DNA of 64,000 nucleotides from an uncultured Odoribacter sp. (GCA_900541415.1 UQJP01000010.1:56686-120685), one strand, 5' to 3'. Numbered from the stretch's first letter, positions 9,101 through 17,649 are shown. The notes: a model not told the origin generated them from the sequence alone. Translations and numbers: made by a program.

Positions 9101-9511
9101 ATGCACCTGCTTTTTCAACACCTGATCTCCTTCGACCACCCGGTCCGGATTCCCGGCCAGATTCCAGTGTAAACGAAGTTTCACCTGCGAATGTCCCTGC
9201 CCCTCTCCCGTACGAAACACAAAAATTCCCTGCCCGGTCTTATAAACACCATACCCTCCGGTCAGCACCTCGCATTCCGCCAGCACAGCGTGGAACCACC
9301 TCAACTCCGGGGATAACTGATACTTTCCAAAAATATATACCGCATCATAATTATAAGTATTCCGCCAGGAATTATCCCATGAAAGAGAAAGATCCACGAT
9401 AGCCACGTTCTCATTCACCCCCGCCACATCCCCATTCATTTTCAAATTACTACCGATAAGGCCTATGGGCAACAATATAAATATGCACAAATACACATAA
9501 GTCTTAATCAT
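6194..9511 (-). CDS. Secreted multidomain protein: F5/8C, FGE-like and fibrinogen-like
   Basis: Starting at the ATG at 9511 (the frame extends upstream to 9559, past the promoter element), the protein has 1105 residues and a signal peptide (MIKTYVYLCIFILLPIGLIGS). Approximate layout: N-terminal beta region to 170; a discoidin/F5-8 type C-like domain at 175-310 (WWQVDF, YRYYRIRVTRVE); an FGE/SUMF1-like domain at 350-650 (YEITQEQYVSFLN, GLRPLSELEYEKMCR, FGVRGGSYES, GFRLGYS); Ig-like repeats at 660-930; and a C-terminal fibrinogen-like region from about 945 (YEVTCDMTNGGWTKF). FGE-like domains outside true sulfatase maturation are usually non-catalytic or bind partners. I infer a cell-surface or secreted adhesion or glycan-binding role. 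It diverges from polA. Confidence 0.75.
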   Translation of the reverse strand: MIKTYVYLCIFILLPIGLIGSNLKMNGDVAGVNENVAIVDLSLSWDNSWRNTYNYDAVYIFGKYQLSPELRWFHAVLAECEVLTGGYGVYKTGQGIFVFRTGEGQGHSQVKLRLHWNLAGNPDRVVEGDQVLKKQVHVSFEGMEMVFVPSAPFFAGDGISEGSFASSAWGGIPAEYDLIGTNSGFTYTASSNAGAAPQVADRQNWATHDATKDWTGVVPAWWQVDFKTPKEILYFGVSGEYNRPAIPSRSVPDSTWYLEGSADAANWVELWSGDEADWSTSNVSYPVQHAIKVRNPGAYRYYRIRVTRVERSEFWNTVHINNVAMTETDLGLLQGNSVVVDAQEHNLPAEFPSGYEGFYTMKYEITQEQYVSFLNKLDRNSQMSRTVGENLAVMQEGEYIFGDNRKQPSFRNGIVLMKLGENSGMPDVFACDLNPDNMPNSLDDGQTVACNYLSPADLLAYADWAGLRPLSELEYEKMCRRLFPEKAVAGGFAWNSASASFGKNLNDAGKETEYYGEGNVNAGNLSGPIRPGAFLRSGRNREQAGVSFWGVENLSGNLAEIYYNANVYGRQLNGSVHGNGELDGGGDADVPATQWSRDTLAFGVRGGSYESDRKELAVSDRSKAAGYFATWRDRKPDVGFRLGYSHPQEEFPSVLILENGLTAGNTLVYDTICDGAGYRITGNEPVTDEPVIYTWYASKDRGQTWEWLEGQTRKDLELKNMVQDVPFSTAVELRYKRYFSTVNGSGISGTVGLIVGHGFTINQLSDTLIPCREIGGFEVSTPLPSYFEWKLVDRGRTIQAAEEDAFHSVCKPVTQDLKEDEKWPSGAYTIDLTVRNQHKGCRYSRRLEVFALPRTTDPFAGIEASYMYKEGFYLLAHSWTGSDPQRWGLLEDECGKVILDDSIGYITYNSTVINFDQVECHFTASLVCRDVPDKVYTKRAKYMHRSCKDYYDSGMRENGVYSIDPDGPGGIDPYEVTCDMTNGGWTKFTNISNGWHGFPGNNANHYKNRVTDYDRFVALASISDQQKITGVQGASESCCDAYYFLNYNNGCVSGLPCGSKGGGNWGTVIVNINKVWGNAMYKTRFTTDGSVDGGAGTYFVEMWFK

Positions 9512-9556
9512 ATACATACATTCATTACTAAACAAAACACATACAAAACAAGTGGA

Positions 9557-9564
9557 CAAAAATA
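9557..9564 (-). promoter_or_regulatory. Promoter -7 element for the multidomain protein gene
   Basis: TATTTTTG on the minus strand fits TAnnTTTG. It lies about 46 bases upstream of the ATG at 9511, and it falls inside the longer reading frame, which argues against a start at 9559. Confidence 0.55.
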
Positions 9565-9634
9565 TTCACAAAAACACAAAAAACCACAAAAAATTGTGAA
9601 AATTTAATGTCTCTGCATTTAGGCTGAATTTTAT

Positions 9635-9642
9635 TACCTTTG
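9635..9642 (+). promoter_or_regulatory. polA promoter -7 element
   Basis: TACCTTTG matches TAnnTTTG exactly, 27 bases upstream of the chosen polA ATG at 9670. The upstream TTG-start extension at 9640 overlaps this element and is therefore unlikely. Confidence 0.6.
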
Positions 9643-9669
9643 TCCAAATGTAATCAAACCTATACGCTC

Positions 9670-12360
9670 ATGGCTACACCGCAAGTTCTATACCTTCTCG
9701 ATGCTTATGCATTGATATACCGTTCTTACTATGCATTCATCAATAATCCCCGGATCACGACAACCGGCATAAACACCTCCGCCACATTCGGGTTTTGTAA
9801 TTTCCTGCTGGAATTACTGGAGTTGGAAAAACCGACACATATCGCCGTGGTTTTTGATCCGGAAGGCCCCACTTTCCGTCATGAAATGTACGCGCCTTAT
9901 AAGGCACAGCGTCCTCCCATGCCGGAAGACCTTCGAAAGTCGGTTCCCTATATCAAAAAAATCATTGAGGGGTTAGGCATCCGGTGCATCGACGCTCCCG
10001 GTTACGAAGCCGACGATTTCATCGGAACATTGGCCAAAAAAGCCGAAAAAGAAGGCTACACGGTGTATATGATTACTCCCGACAAAGACTATGCCCAATT
10101 GGTCAGTGAAAAAATATTCATGTATAAACCGGGGCGTTCCGGCAATAAATCGGAAGTCTGGGGAATCCCGGAAGTGCTGGACCATTTCGGGATTGAACGG
10201 GTGGACCAGGTGGTAGACATTCTGGGACTGATGGGCGATACGGCCGATAACGTTCCGGGCTGTTCCGGCATCGGCCCTAAAAGTGCGGCTTCATTGGTAT
10301 ACAAATACGGAAGCATCGACGGGATATACGAACATATCGAAGAACTGAAAGGAAAACAAAAACAAAACCTGCTCGACTGCCAGCCCACAGTGCACCTATC
10401 GCGCACATTGGTAACGATCTGCACGGAAGTTCCCACCACTCTGACACCGGACGAACTGGTGAAACAGCATATCGACGTAGCTATCCTCGAACCGATTTTT
10501 AAGGAATTGGAATTATTCTCCCTCACCCGCCGGGTGTTGAACACCGATTTACAGGAAGACACTTCCGAGAAATTGGCGGACATCGACACCCGCTATACGG
10601 ACAGGACACAGGATATTCCCGCCTTGCTGGAAATATTAAAAAACACCGATCAATTTGCCCTGTATGCCGTGTTCCCGGCTTCCGGCACCCTCTATAATTC
10701 ATGGCCGGAATGGTTATCTTTTTCATCGGCCATGCACCAGGTGAGCTATGTCCGGATCCCGGCAAATCCCGCAGAAGCTGAGGCTACGATCAAACTCTTC
10801 CAACCGATTTTTGAAGACGAGAATAAAACCCTCATCTCCCCGGATGTGAAAAACGACATCATTTGGCTGAAAAGGGCTGGTATTTCCATTAAAAACGCCA
10901 TTTTCGACGTAAAGATCGCGCACTACGTGTTGCATCCCGATTTTTCACACGAACTGTCGCGAATCGCTTTGGAGTACCTGAACTATAAATTGTCCGAAGC
11001 CAAAAAAGAAAACCTGCAACTGACCCTCTCGTTTGAAGACGAAACGGCGGACGACAAAGACTTTGCCGAAAAAACGGATATTGTTTTTCAACTCAAAGAA
11101 AAACTCTGTGCCGATTTACAGGAAACCGGATTATTAAGGCTATTCAACGACATTGAAATGCCACTGGTATCCGTGCTGGCGGATATGGAATATGAAGGAG
11201 TGAGCATCGATATACAGGAATTGAAAAACATCTCGGACGAACTTAAAAAACGAATCGAGGTCAGCGAAAAGGAAATCTATGAAATGGCAGGACAAGAATT
11301 TAATATCAGTTCGCCGAAACAATTGGGAGAAATTCTTTTCGACAAATTGAAAATCGATGCCAACCACAAGAAAACCAAATCGGGACAATACAGCACCTCC
11401 GAACAAGTGCTGGCGAAATTAGAGGACGAGCACCCGATTATCACTAAAATTCTCGATTACCGGGGATTGAAAAAGCTTCTGACCACCTATGCCGAAGCCC
11501 TGCCTTCGTATATCGATCCGGGAACGGGGAAAATTCACACCCGTTTCAATCAGGCGGAAGCCGCCACAGGGCGGCTCAGCAGCCTGAATCCCAACCTGCA
11601 AAACATTCCGATCCGTACCGAAGAAGGGCGGCAGATCAGAAAAGCCTTCATCACCGGAGACGACGACTACGTGTTCTTCTCCGCCGATTATTCCCAGGTG
11701 GAATTACGCCTGATGGCACACCTCAGCCAAACCAAAGAATTGATCGACGCTTTCAATCATGGCATAGATATTCACACCGCAACAGCCGCAAAAATATACC
11801 ATGTGCCTTTGGAGGAAGTGACCCCGGAAATGCGCCGCCGCGCTAAAACGGCCAATTTTGGAATTATCTATGGGATTTCTGCCTGGGGTTTGGCCGAACG
11901 CCTGCGCATCAGCCGGAAAGAAGGAAAAGAGCTGATCGACGGATATTTTGAACTTTATCCGGGAGTTAAAAAATATATGGAAGAAGCTGTGGAAAAAGCC
12001 CGGAAGAAGGAATATGTGGAAACCATTATGGGACGACGACGCTATTTACGCGACATAAATTCACGGAATGCCGTTGTCCGCGGCATGGCCGAACGAAACG
12101 CCATCAATGCCCCCATTCAAGGCTCCGCCGCCGACATCATAAAAATGGCCATGATCTGTATCCACAAACGAATCCGCGAAGAAGGACTACGTTCCCGCAT
12201 GCTGATTCAGGTACACGATGAACTGAATTTTAAATGTCATAAATCGGAACAATCCCAATTGCAAGAGTTAGTCACAGACTGCATGGAACACGTAGTTTCC
12301 CTCTCAGTCCCCCTCACGGTGAGCACCGGATTCGGGGCAAACTGGTATGAAGCACATTGA
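9670..12360 (+). CDS. polA: DNA polymerase I
   Basis: The 896-residue family A polymerase fills gaps in repair and replaces Okazaki primers. Residues about 1-285 are an intact 5' nuclease domain (LLDAYALIYRSYYAF, YEADDFIGTLA, TPDKDYAQLV, GLMGDTADNVPG). Residues about 500-896 are the polymerase domain with motif A (SADYSQVELR), motif B (RRAKTANFGIIYGIS) and motif C (QVHDEL). The middle 3'-5' exonuclease-like domain (about 310-490) looks degenerate: the position of the DxE motif reads QFALYAVFP, and the last metal-binding motif reads AEKTD. Proofreading is therefore probably absent, although the domain fold remains. ATG at 9670 was chosen over TTG at 9640 because of promoter position and the family start. 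Confidence 0.96.
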   Translation: MATPQVLYLLDAYALIYRSYYAFINNPRITTTGINTSATFGFCNFLLELLELEKPTHIAVVFDPEGPTFRHEMYAPYKAQRPPMPEDLRKSVPYIKKIIEGLGIRCIDAPGYEADDFIGTLAKKAEKEGYTVYMITPDKDYAQLVSEKIFMYKPGRSGNKSEVWGIPEVLDHFGIERVDQVVDILGLMGDTADNVPGCSGIGPKSAASLVYKYGSIDGIYEHIEELKGKQKQNLLDCQPTVHLSRTLVTICTEVPTTLTPDELVKQHIDVAILEPIFKELELFSLTRRVLNTDLQEDTSEKLADIDTRYTDRTQDIPALLEILKNTDQFALYAVFPASGTLYNSWPEWLSFSSAMHQVSYVRIPANPAEAEATIKLFQPIFEDENKTLISPDVKNDIIWLKRAGISIKNAIFDVKIAHYVLHPDFSHELSRIALEYLNYKLSEAKKENLQLTLSFEDETADDKDFAEKTDIVFQLKEKLCADLQETGLLRLFNDIEMPLVSVLADMEYEGVSIDIQELKNISDELKKRIEVSEKEIYEMAGQEFNISSPKQLGEILFDKLKIDANHKKTKSGQYSTSEQVLAKLEDEHPIITKILDYRGLKKLLTTYAEALPSYIDPGTGKIHTRFNQAEAATGRLSSLNPNLQNIPIRTEEGRQIRKAFITGDDDYVFFSADYSQVELRLMAHLSQTKELIDAFNHGIDIHTATAAKIYHVPLEEVTPEMRRRAKTANFGIIYGISAWGLAERLRISRKEGKELIDGYFELYPGVKKYMEEAVEKARKKEYVETIMGRRRYLRDINSRNAVVRGMAERNAINAPIQGSAADIIKMAMICIHKRIREEGLRSRMLIQVHDELNFKCHKSEQSQLQELVTDCMEHVVSLSVPLTVSTGFGANWYEAH

Positions 12361-12370
12361 GAGAATCGGT

Positions 12371-12405
12371 AAAGTGAATGAGAATCATTTACTTTGTCTA
12401 TTTTT
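12371..12405 (+). terminator. Probable terminator after polA
   Basis: An 11-bp stem with one G-T pair (AAAGTGAATGA at 12371-12381 with TCATTTACTTT at 12385-12395, loop GAA) is followed by a T-rich tract, 10 bases after the polA stop codon. Confidence 0.6.
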
Positions 12406-12456
12406 ATAAAAAAAGCTGATTTAACACAAAACTTGTTAATTGTTCGCCATTTTTTT

Positions 12457-12464
12457 TATTTTTG
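12457..12464 (+). promoter_or_regulatory. Promoter -7 element of the PorP/SprF gene
   Basis: TATTTTTG fits TAnnTTTG. A TTG lies 21 bases upstream (12433-12435), and the gene ATG is 26 bases downstream. Confidence 0.55.
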
Positions 12465-12490
12465 CATGAAATTTCAATCCGTAGTGCTGT

Positions 12491-13561
12491 ATGTGTATTC
12501 CCAACAGAAATAAACTTCTGTTCTGTTTTTTATTTTTCCTGAATGGGTTGCCTCTCTGGGCTCAGGATTATAATTTTTCTCAGTTTTGGGAAAACAGAAC
12601 TTACTATAATCCAGCCTATGTCGGATTACAGGAGGGTGAAATGAACGCCCTGCTGACCTATCGGAAATTATGGCCGAAATTTCCCGGAAATTTTTCCACC
12701 CTGTTTTTCTCCGCCGACTTAAAAACCTACAACAACTACGGATTCGGGCTATATGTTATTTCCAGCGACGAAGGAGGAGGTTTCATCAAATCGAATACGG
12801 CAGGATTAAGCTACTCCTGGCGGGGATACATCAGTAAAGAAAGGAACATTTATTTCCAATTGGGCGTAAAAGGCAGCTATAACGACGAACGCCTGAATTT
12901 CGACAGGAATGTTTATTCAGGCAACCTTGACCCGATCTATGGAAATATTTTCACGATCAAACACCCGTTAGGGGATGTGGCGAACGAAAAACAACATTAT
13001 TGGGATTTCAGTGCAGGCGCGCTGATATGTCTGCCCTGGGAAAGACATTACAGAGAATTTATGCACAACTATATCGGCTTTTCCGTCAATCATTTCACGC
13101 GTCCCAAAGACAATTTCATCGAAGACGATTTTCGCCTGCCGATCAAATTAAGCCTACAATGGAACGGGTTTATCCGGACTACGCTTTACAGCCTGGACAA
13201 GAAAAGCAGTATGTATGTAAATCCCGGATTGATCTTTGAAAACCAGGGCGATAAACTATTATCCAAATCCTCGTCGAATAATTTCATGATCGGGGCAGAC
13301 CTCACTTCCGATCCGATTTTCGGAGGAATCTGGTACAGCTCACAACTATTGAATAATTCATCGGAAAATTATAAAGCCCTGATTTTCAAAATCGGCTTAA
13401 AACTGACTTCCGATAATAAAAAATTCGAATACCGCCTGGCCTATTCCTACGACATGTCGCTGGGAAACCTGGTGAAATCAACGGAAGGTTCTCATGAAAT
13501 AAGTCTTAAATTCGCCTATAAATTCAATGCTCAGTACAGATACAATATTTTCTCATTCTGA
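12491..13561 (+). CDS. PorP/SprF family type IX secretion membrane protein
   Basis: The 356-residue protein has a signal peptide ending ...GLPLWAQ and opens with the family pattern DYNFSQFWENRTYYNPAYVG, followed by alternating barrel strands to the C-terminal AYKFNAQYRYNIF. PorP/SprF proteins are outer-membrane barrels linked to type IX secretion or gliding, usually partnering PorE/PorK/PorN components or secreted substrates of the C-terminal-domain class. None of the core type IX genes is adjacent here, so it is probably one of several orphan paralogues and its substrate is unknown. Its end overlaps the DUF4271 gene by 35 bases, which suggests translational coupling. Confidence 0.88.
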   Translation: MCIPNRNKLLFCFLFFLNGLPLWAQDYNFSQFWENRTYYNPAYVGLQEGEMNALLTYRKLWPKFPGNFSTLFFSADLKTYNNYGFGLYVISSDEGGGFIKSNTAGLSYSWRGYISKERNIYFQLGVKGSYNDERLNFDRNVYSGNLDPIYGNIFTIKHPLGDVANEKQHYWDFSAGALICLPWERHYREFMHNYIGFSVNHFTRPKDNFIEDDFRLPIKLSLQWNGFIRTTLYSLDKKSSMYVNPGLIFENQGDKLLSKSSSNNFMIGADLTSDPIFGGIWYSSQLLNNSSENYKALIFKIGLKLTSDNKKFEYRLAYSYDMSLGNLVKSTEGSHEISLKFAYKFNAQYRYNIFSF

Positions 13562-14312
13562 TGCCCGGAATACCGCATGGGAAATATCGGGACAGCAATA
13601 CGACAGTGTTTGCCCGCTGGAAAAGGCAGACACGGAAATCATCGAAATCTGTCCGGTAGAACGCAGCTACCTACCGCAGATCCCCTTAAAAACCAATGAA
13701 AATGTATTGGGAAACCTTATATTTACCATCGTATTCCTGATGGTCTTCGCATTCGTCAGGCTAAGGGGGAAAGATCTGCTTCCCAACCTGCTGAACATAT
13801 TGGTGAAAAGAAAAAAAGCAGAGGTAATCCTAAACGAAGGCATTTCTTCCAATCTGGTTTGTTATGTGCTCTCGTTGATACTTTCCTTCTCTGTTATTTC
13901 AACCGGGATCATCTTTCTTTCATCGGGCAATTTTGAAATCATTCCGATCCTGTATCTATTCGCCATCCTTATATTTTATCATTTTTTCCTATTAGGCCTA
14001 TTCAAACTATTAGGCTGGACATTTAACGCCCGGAGCACCGCAGCCGAAGCGATTGTCAATCTCTGGACCTATCACATTATGGCGGGATTATTGGTTGCTC
14101 CCTTTGTCATCGCTATCTTTTTTGTGCAATCTTATGCAATCATTCCTTTGTTAAATGTTGTAATATTCGGTTTGATTCTATTTCAGGTTGTTAAATTTAT
14201 TCGCTGGCTGGAAATATTATTTGCCCATAGAGTTTTAATTTTATATATGATTTTGTACCTTTGTGCACTCGAAGTAATGCCCTTATTCATCCTTTATAAG
14301 ATGATGGCATAA
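13527..14312 (+). CDS. DUF4271 integral membrane protein
   Basis: The 261-residue protein has a soluble N-terminus of about 60 residues, followed by roughly six hydrophobic segments (VLGNLIFTIVFLMVFAFVRL, then VLSLILSFSVISTGIIFL, LLVAPFVIAIFFV and others). This matches the Bacteroidota DUF4271 family, whose biochemical role is unknown. The gene commonly sits beside a uroporphyrinogen-III synthase-like gene, as it does here (hemD begins 36 bases downstream). The ATG at 13527 lies within the end of the PorP/SprF gene; no later in-frame ATG precedes the first membrane segment, so the overlap appears real. Confidence 0.8.
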   Translation: MLSTDTIFSHSDARNTAWEISGQQYDSVCPLEKADTEIIEICPVERSYLPQIPLKTNENVLGNLIFTIVFLMVFAFVRLRGKDLLPNLLNILVKRKKAEVILNEGISSNLVCYVLSLILSFSVISTGIIFLSSGNFEIIPILYLFAILIFYHFFLLGLFKLLGWTFNARSTAAEAIVNLWTYHIMAGLLVAPFVIAIFFVQSYAIIPLLNVVIFGLILFQVVKFIRWLEILFAHRVLILYMILYLCALEVMPLFILYKMMA

Positions 14313-14348
14313 GTTCTAAATGGGTATTAATTTAAAACTTTATAAGCT

Positions 14349-15110
14349 TTGAAGATAAAAAAGGTACTCGTATCACAGCCTAAACCAACGACAGAAAAGT
14401 CTCCTTATTTTGATTTAGCGGAAAAGTACGGATTGAAATTGGAATTCCGTCCTTTTATTAAAGTAGAAGGAGTTTCAGTGAAAGAATTCCGGCAGGAACG
14501 GATTAACATCCTCGACCATACCGGGATTATCTTTACCAGCCGTACCGCTATCGATCATTTTTTCAGGATTTGCGGAGAGTTAAGAATAACCGTACCCGAT
14601 ACCATGAAATATTTCTGTATTTCAGAAGCTACGGCTTTTTATTTGCAGAAATACATCGTTTACCGGAAAAGGAAAATTTTCTACGGCGACAAAAAGGTAG
14701 ACGATATGACTAAAATTCTTCTGAAACACAAAACAGAAAACTTTTTAGTTCCCCTATCGGACATCCACAAAGAAAACATTCCGGGCCTGCTCGACCAGTT
14801 GAATTTAAAATATACAAAGGCAATATTGTATAGAACTGTGGCAAGCGACCTGAGCGATATTAAAAACCTCAAAGAGTATGATATTATAGCTTTTTATACT
14901 CCTTCCGGCATTAAATCGCTGTTCCAGAATTTCCCGGATTTCATTCAGGATACAACAGTCATTGCAGCCTTCGGACCTGCCACGGCAAAAGCCGTCGAAG
15001 AAGCGGGACTTCGGCTCGATATAAAGGCTCCCACCCAGCAATGCCCCTCGATGACCATGGCTATCGAAGAGTTCATCAAAAAATATAACAAAGAGAACAA
15101 AATAAAATAA
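14349..15110 (+). CDS. hemD: Uroporphyrinogen-III synthase family protein
   Basis: The 253-residue protein resembles HemD, which cyclises hydroxymethylbilane to uroporphyrinogen III in tetrapyrrole synthesis. The two-lobe pattern is visible in GIIFTSRTAIDHFF (first lobe) and DIIAFYTPSGIKSLFQNF plus VIAAFGPATAKAVEEAGL (second lobe). HemD is poorly conserved, so these patterns and gene order (DUF4271-hemD-rnpA-yidD) carry the assignment. The only sensible start is TTG at 14349, giving MKIKKVLVSQPKPT; an ATG does not occur in frame nearby. Whether the host makes haem or siroheme cannot be judged from this window, and the protein could have drifted in role. Confidence 0.78.
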   Translation: MKIKKVLVSQPKPTTEKSPYFDLAEKYGLKLEFRPFIKVEGVSVKEFRQERINILDHTGIIFTSRTAIDHFFRICGELRITVPDTMKYFCISEATAFYLQKYIVYRKRKIFYGDKKVDDMTKILLKHKTENFLVPLSDIHKENIPGLLDQLNLKYTKAILYRTVASDLSDIKNLKEYDIIAFYTPSGIKSLFQNFPDFIQDTTVIAAFGPATAKAVEEAGLRLDIKAPTQQCPSMTMAIEEFIKKYNKENKIK

Positions 15111-15113
15111 TTC

Positions 15114-15156
15114 AAAGCCGGCGATTTTTAAAGGATAGAAGATCGCCGGCTTTTTT
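15114..15156 (+). terminator. Strong intrinsic terminator after hemD
   Basis: A perfect 12-bp stem (AAAGCCGGCGAT at 15114-15125 with ATCGCCGGCTTT at 15142-15153) closes a 16-base loop and runs into six T residues, just upstream of rnpA. Confidence 0.85.
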
Positions 15157-15172
15157 GATCTTCACATCTGCC

Positions 15173-15559
15173 ATGTATTCTTTCACAAAATCGGAACGCC
15201 TTTGCAACAAAACCCTTTTTCAGGAGTTAATCGCTTCAAAAAACAGTTTTGTGAAATATCCGTATCGGATCGTCCTGAAAGAATCCTCGCAAAAAGGAGA
15301 ATATCCCGCACGCATAGCCATTAGCGTCAGCAAAAAGAAATTCAAACGGGCTGTAAAAAGAAATTACATCAAAAGGCTCACCAGAGAGGCTTATCGGCTC
15401 AATAAGCCGGAATTTTACGCCAATATCGGTTCCGAAAAAACCATCGACATCCTTTTTATATATTTGGACGACCAGCTTCCTGTTTACGAAAAAACCGAAA
15501 AAGCGGTAAAAAACGCCTTGCAGAAAATTTCCGGTTATTTCCAAACAGCACAACTTTGA
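15173..15559 (+). CDS. rnpA: Ribonuclease P protein component
   Basis: The 128-residue basic protein binds the RNase P RNA and helps it mature tRNA 5' ends. The diagnostic RNR region is present as KFKRAVKRNYIKRLTREAYR, with the upstream half YPARIAISVSKKKF. ATG at 15173 is preferred over the TTG at 15155 because the TTG lies within the T-run of the hemD terminator and the family normally starts MxxFTKSERL. It is followed by yidD 81 bases downstream, a common pairing. In many bacteria rpmH lies upstream; here hemD does, as is usual in Bacteroidota. Confidence 0.93.
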   Translation: MYSFTKSERLCNKTLFQELIASKNSFVKYPYRIVLKESSQKGEYPARIAISVSKKKFKRAVKRNYIKRLTREAYRLNKPEFYANIGSEKTIDILFIYLDDQLPVYEKTEKAVKNALQKISGYFQTAQL

Positions 15560-15640
15560 ATGAGATCTATAAATAAAAAAAGACGACCTCTTATCGGATA
15601 AACGATTTTACACAGGTTATCTTTCCTCAAACAGCTGCTC

Positions 15641-15871
15641 ATGAAAACCCTGAAACAGATTGCAGTCTTCATTCTCCTGCTCCCGATTAAATTTTACCAA
15701 TATTGCATATCACCGCTCAAACCTCCCACCTGCCGCTATACCCCTACCTGCTCTCAATATGCCGTGGAAGCTATCCGGAAACACGGTCCCTTCAAAGGGC
15801 TGTACCTTGCCATAAAACGGCTGCTTCGATGCCATCCCTGGGGAGGAAGCGGCTACGACCCCGTTCCCTGA
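15641..15871 (+). CDS. yidD: Membrane protein insertion efficiency factor YidD
   Basis: The 76-residue protein matches YidD over its full length. It has an amphipathic N-terminus (IAVFILLLPIKFYQYCISPL), the cysteine-containing signature CRYTPTCSQYAVEAIRKHG and the C-terminal RCHPWGGSGYDPVP. YidD aids insertion of inner-membrane proteins by YidC. It follows rnpA by 81 bases, the usual neighbourhood, and the downstream S41 protease gene starts 126 bases later with its own likely promoter region. Confidence 0.95.
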   Translation: MKTLKQIAVFILLLPIKFYQYCISPLKPPTCRYTPTCSQYAVEAIRKHGPFKGLYLAIKRLLRCHPWGGSGYDPVP

Positions 15872-15997
15872 CGTTTTCCCTTTATTCATGCAGAACACCG
15901 AAATTTAATCTTATTTTCAATTCGCTGTTTTTAATTTTCAATTATATGTCGTACTTTCGTTAATCGGTTAAACAAATCATTCGTAATTTTACTATAA

Positions 15998-17644
15998 ATG
16001 AAAAAAAGAAATTTCTTATTTACGCTTGTTGCCATTGTTATTCTTGCTTTCAGCGTAACGGCACTGAAAAGCGATGACAAAAGTTTTGAAATCAGCAAGC
16101 AGCTAAACATCTTCGCCACCCTGTTCCGCGAAGTAAACATGTTTTATGTAGATGAAGTAAATCCCGGCGACCTGGTGTCTACGGGCATCAAATCGATGCT
16201 CCGTTCCCTCGATCCATACACCGTTTATTACCCGGAATCGGAAATGGAGGACGTAAAACTGATGACCACGGGAGAATACGCGGGAATCGGCTCGATCATC
16301 AGCAAAAAAGGAGATAAGGTCATCATCCGCGAGCCTTACAAAAATTCTCCGGCAGCAAAAGCCGGGCTACTCCCCGGTGATGTTATCCTTTCGATTGACG
16401 GAAATTCCGTGAAAAACAAAAATACGGAAGATGTCAGCACCATGCTGAAAGGGCAGCCGGGCAAAGAAATTACAATAAAAATACAACGGGAATTCGAAGC
16501 TAAACCCATAGAAAAGAAAATCATCCGGGAAAAAATACAAATTCCGAGCGTTCCCTACTACGGCATGGTGAACGACACCACCGGATATGTTTACCTCACC
16601 AGCTTCACCGACAAATCCGCATCGGATGTCCGTGATGCAATCATCACTCTGAAAAACAAAGGAGCAAAAGCCATGATCCTCGATTTACGGGGGAATACGG
16701 GCGGCTTGCTCGATCAGGCCGTGGAAGTGGTCAATTTTTTTGTTCCGAGAGGCTCGAAAGTAGTGTCCACCAAGGGAAAAGTGAAACAATCCGATAAAGA
16801 ATACACGGCGACCAAAAATCCGATCGTTCCCGATATGCCTCTGGCTGTGTTAATCGACCGGGGATCGGCTTCAGCGTCCGAAATTGTATCCGGAGCGCTG
16901 CAAGACCTCGATAGAGCCGTTCTGATCGGCGAACGCTCCTTTGGAAAGGGATTGGTTCAATCTGTGCGGGATTTGGCTTATAACACGAAATTAAAGGTGA
17001 CCACAGGAAAATACTACATCCCCAGCGGAAGATGTATTCAGGCGCTGGATTATTCCCACCGGAATCCGGACGGCAGTGTGGGGAAAGTGCCCGACTCCCT
17101 GATTACGGAATACACCACCAAAGCCGGACGAAAAGTATATGACGGCGGGGGAATCAACCCGGACATACAAATCGACCCGGAAAAATTTGCCCGGATCACC
17201 GAAGAGCTGGTTATCCAAGACCTTACTTTCGATTTCATCAACAGTTATGCCCTCAAGCATCCGGAAATCGGTTCCATCCGTGATTTCAAAATCACCGACG
17301 ACATTTATAACCAATTTAAACAATACCTGAAAGAAAAAGAATTCAGTTACGAAACCGAAACCCAACAGTTACTGGACAAATTGATCAAAGCCGCCAAAAC
17401 AGAAAAATATTATGACGGCTCACAAGAACAAATCGTGCAATTACAGAAGGATTTCACGCACTCCATCGACCGGGATATGGATGTTTTCAAGGATGAGATC
17501 ATCACTTTCCTGACAGAGCAATTCATTCAACGCTATTACTTCATGGAAGGAGTGATCGAATATAAAGCCACTCACGATAAAGAAGTCATAAAAGCTACTG
17601 AAATCCTTGCCAATCAGGATGAATATAAAAAACTACTGAAATAA
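15998..17644 (+). CDS. S41 family C-terminal processing protease
   Basis: The 548-residue protein has an N-terminal signal anchor (FLFTLVAIVILAFSVTAL), a PDZ domain at about 85-165 (GEYAGIGSIISKKG, SPAAKAGLLPGDVILSIDG) and the S41 tail-specific protease core. The catalytic serine lies in RGSASASEIVSGAL (about residue 293) and the lysine in SFGKGLVQSV (about 316). This is the CtpA/Prc group, which clips C-termini of envelope proteins in the periplasm. The C-terminal 150 residues are helical and charged, as in many Bacteroidota members. It is a single gene between yidD and a clear terminator. Confidence 0.92.
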   Translation: MKKRNFLFTLVAIVILAFSVTALKSDDKSFEISKQLNIFATLFREVNMFYVDEVNPGDLVSTGIKSMLRSLDPYTVYYPESEMEDVKLMTTGEYAGIGSIISKKGDKVIIREPYKNSPAAKAGLLPGDVILSIDGNSVKNKNTEDVSTMLKGQPGKEITIKIQREFEAKPIEKKIIREKIQIPSVPYYGMVNDTTGYVYLTSFTDKSASDVRDAIITLKNKGAKAMILDLRGNTGGLLDQAVEVVNFFVPRGSKVVSTKGKVKQSDKEYTATKNPIVPDMPLAVLIDRGSASASEIVSGALQDLDRAVLIGERSFGKGLVQSVRDLAYNTKLKVTTGKYYIPSGRCIQALDYSHRNPDGSVGKVPDSLITEYTTKAGRKVYDGGGINPDIQIDPEKFARITEELVIQDLTFDFINSYALKHPEIGSIRDFKITDDIYNQFKQYLKEKEFSYETETQQLLDKLIKAAKTEKYYDGSQEQIVQLQKDFTHSIDRDMDVFKDEIITFLTEQFIQRYYFMEGVIEYKATHDKEVIKATEILANQDEYKKLLK

Positions 17645-17649
17645 AAAAG

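Noticed and set aside
12491..13561. Full type IX secretion locus around the PorP/SprF gene
   Set aside because: No PorK, PorL, PorM, PorN or SprA-like gene is adjacent; only the single barrel protein is supported.
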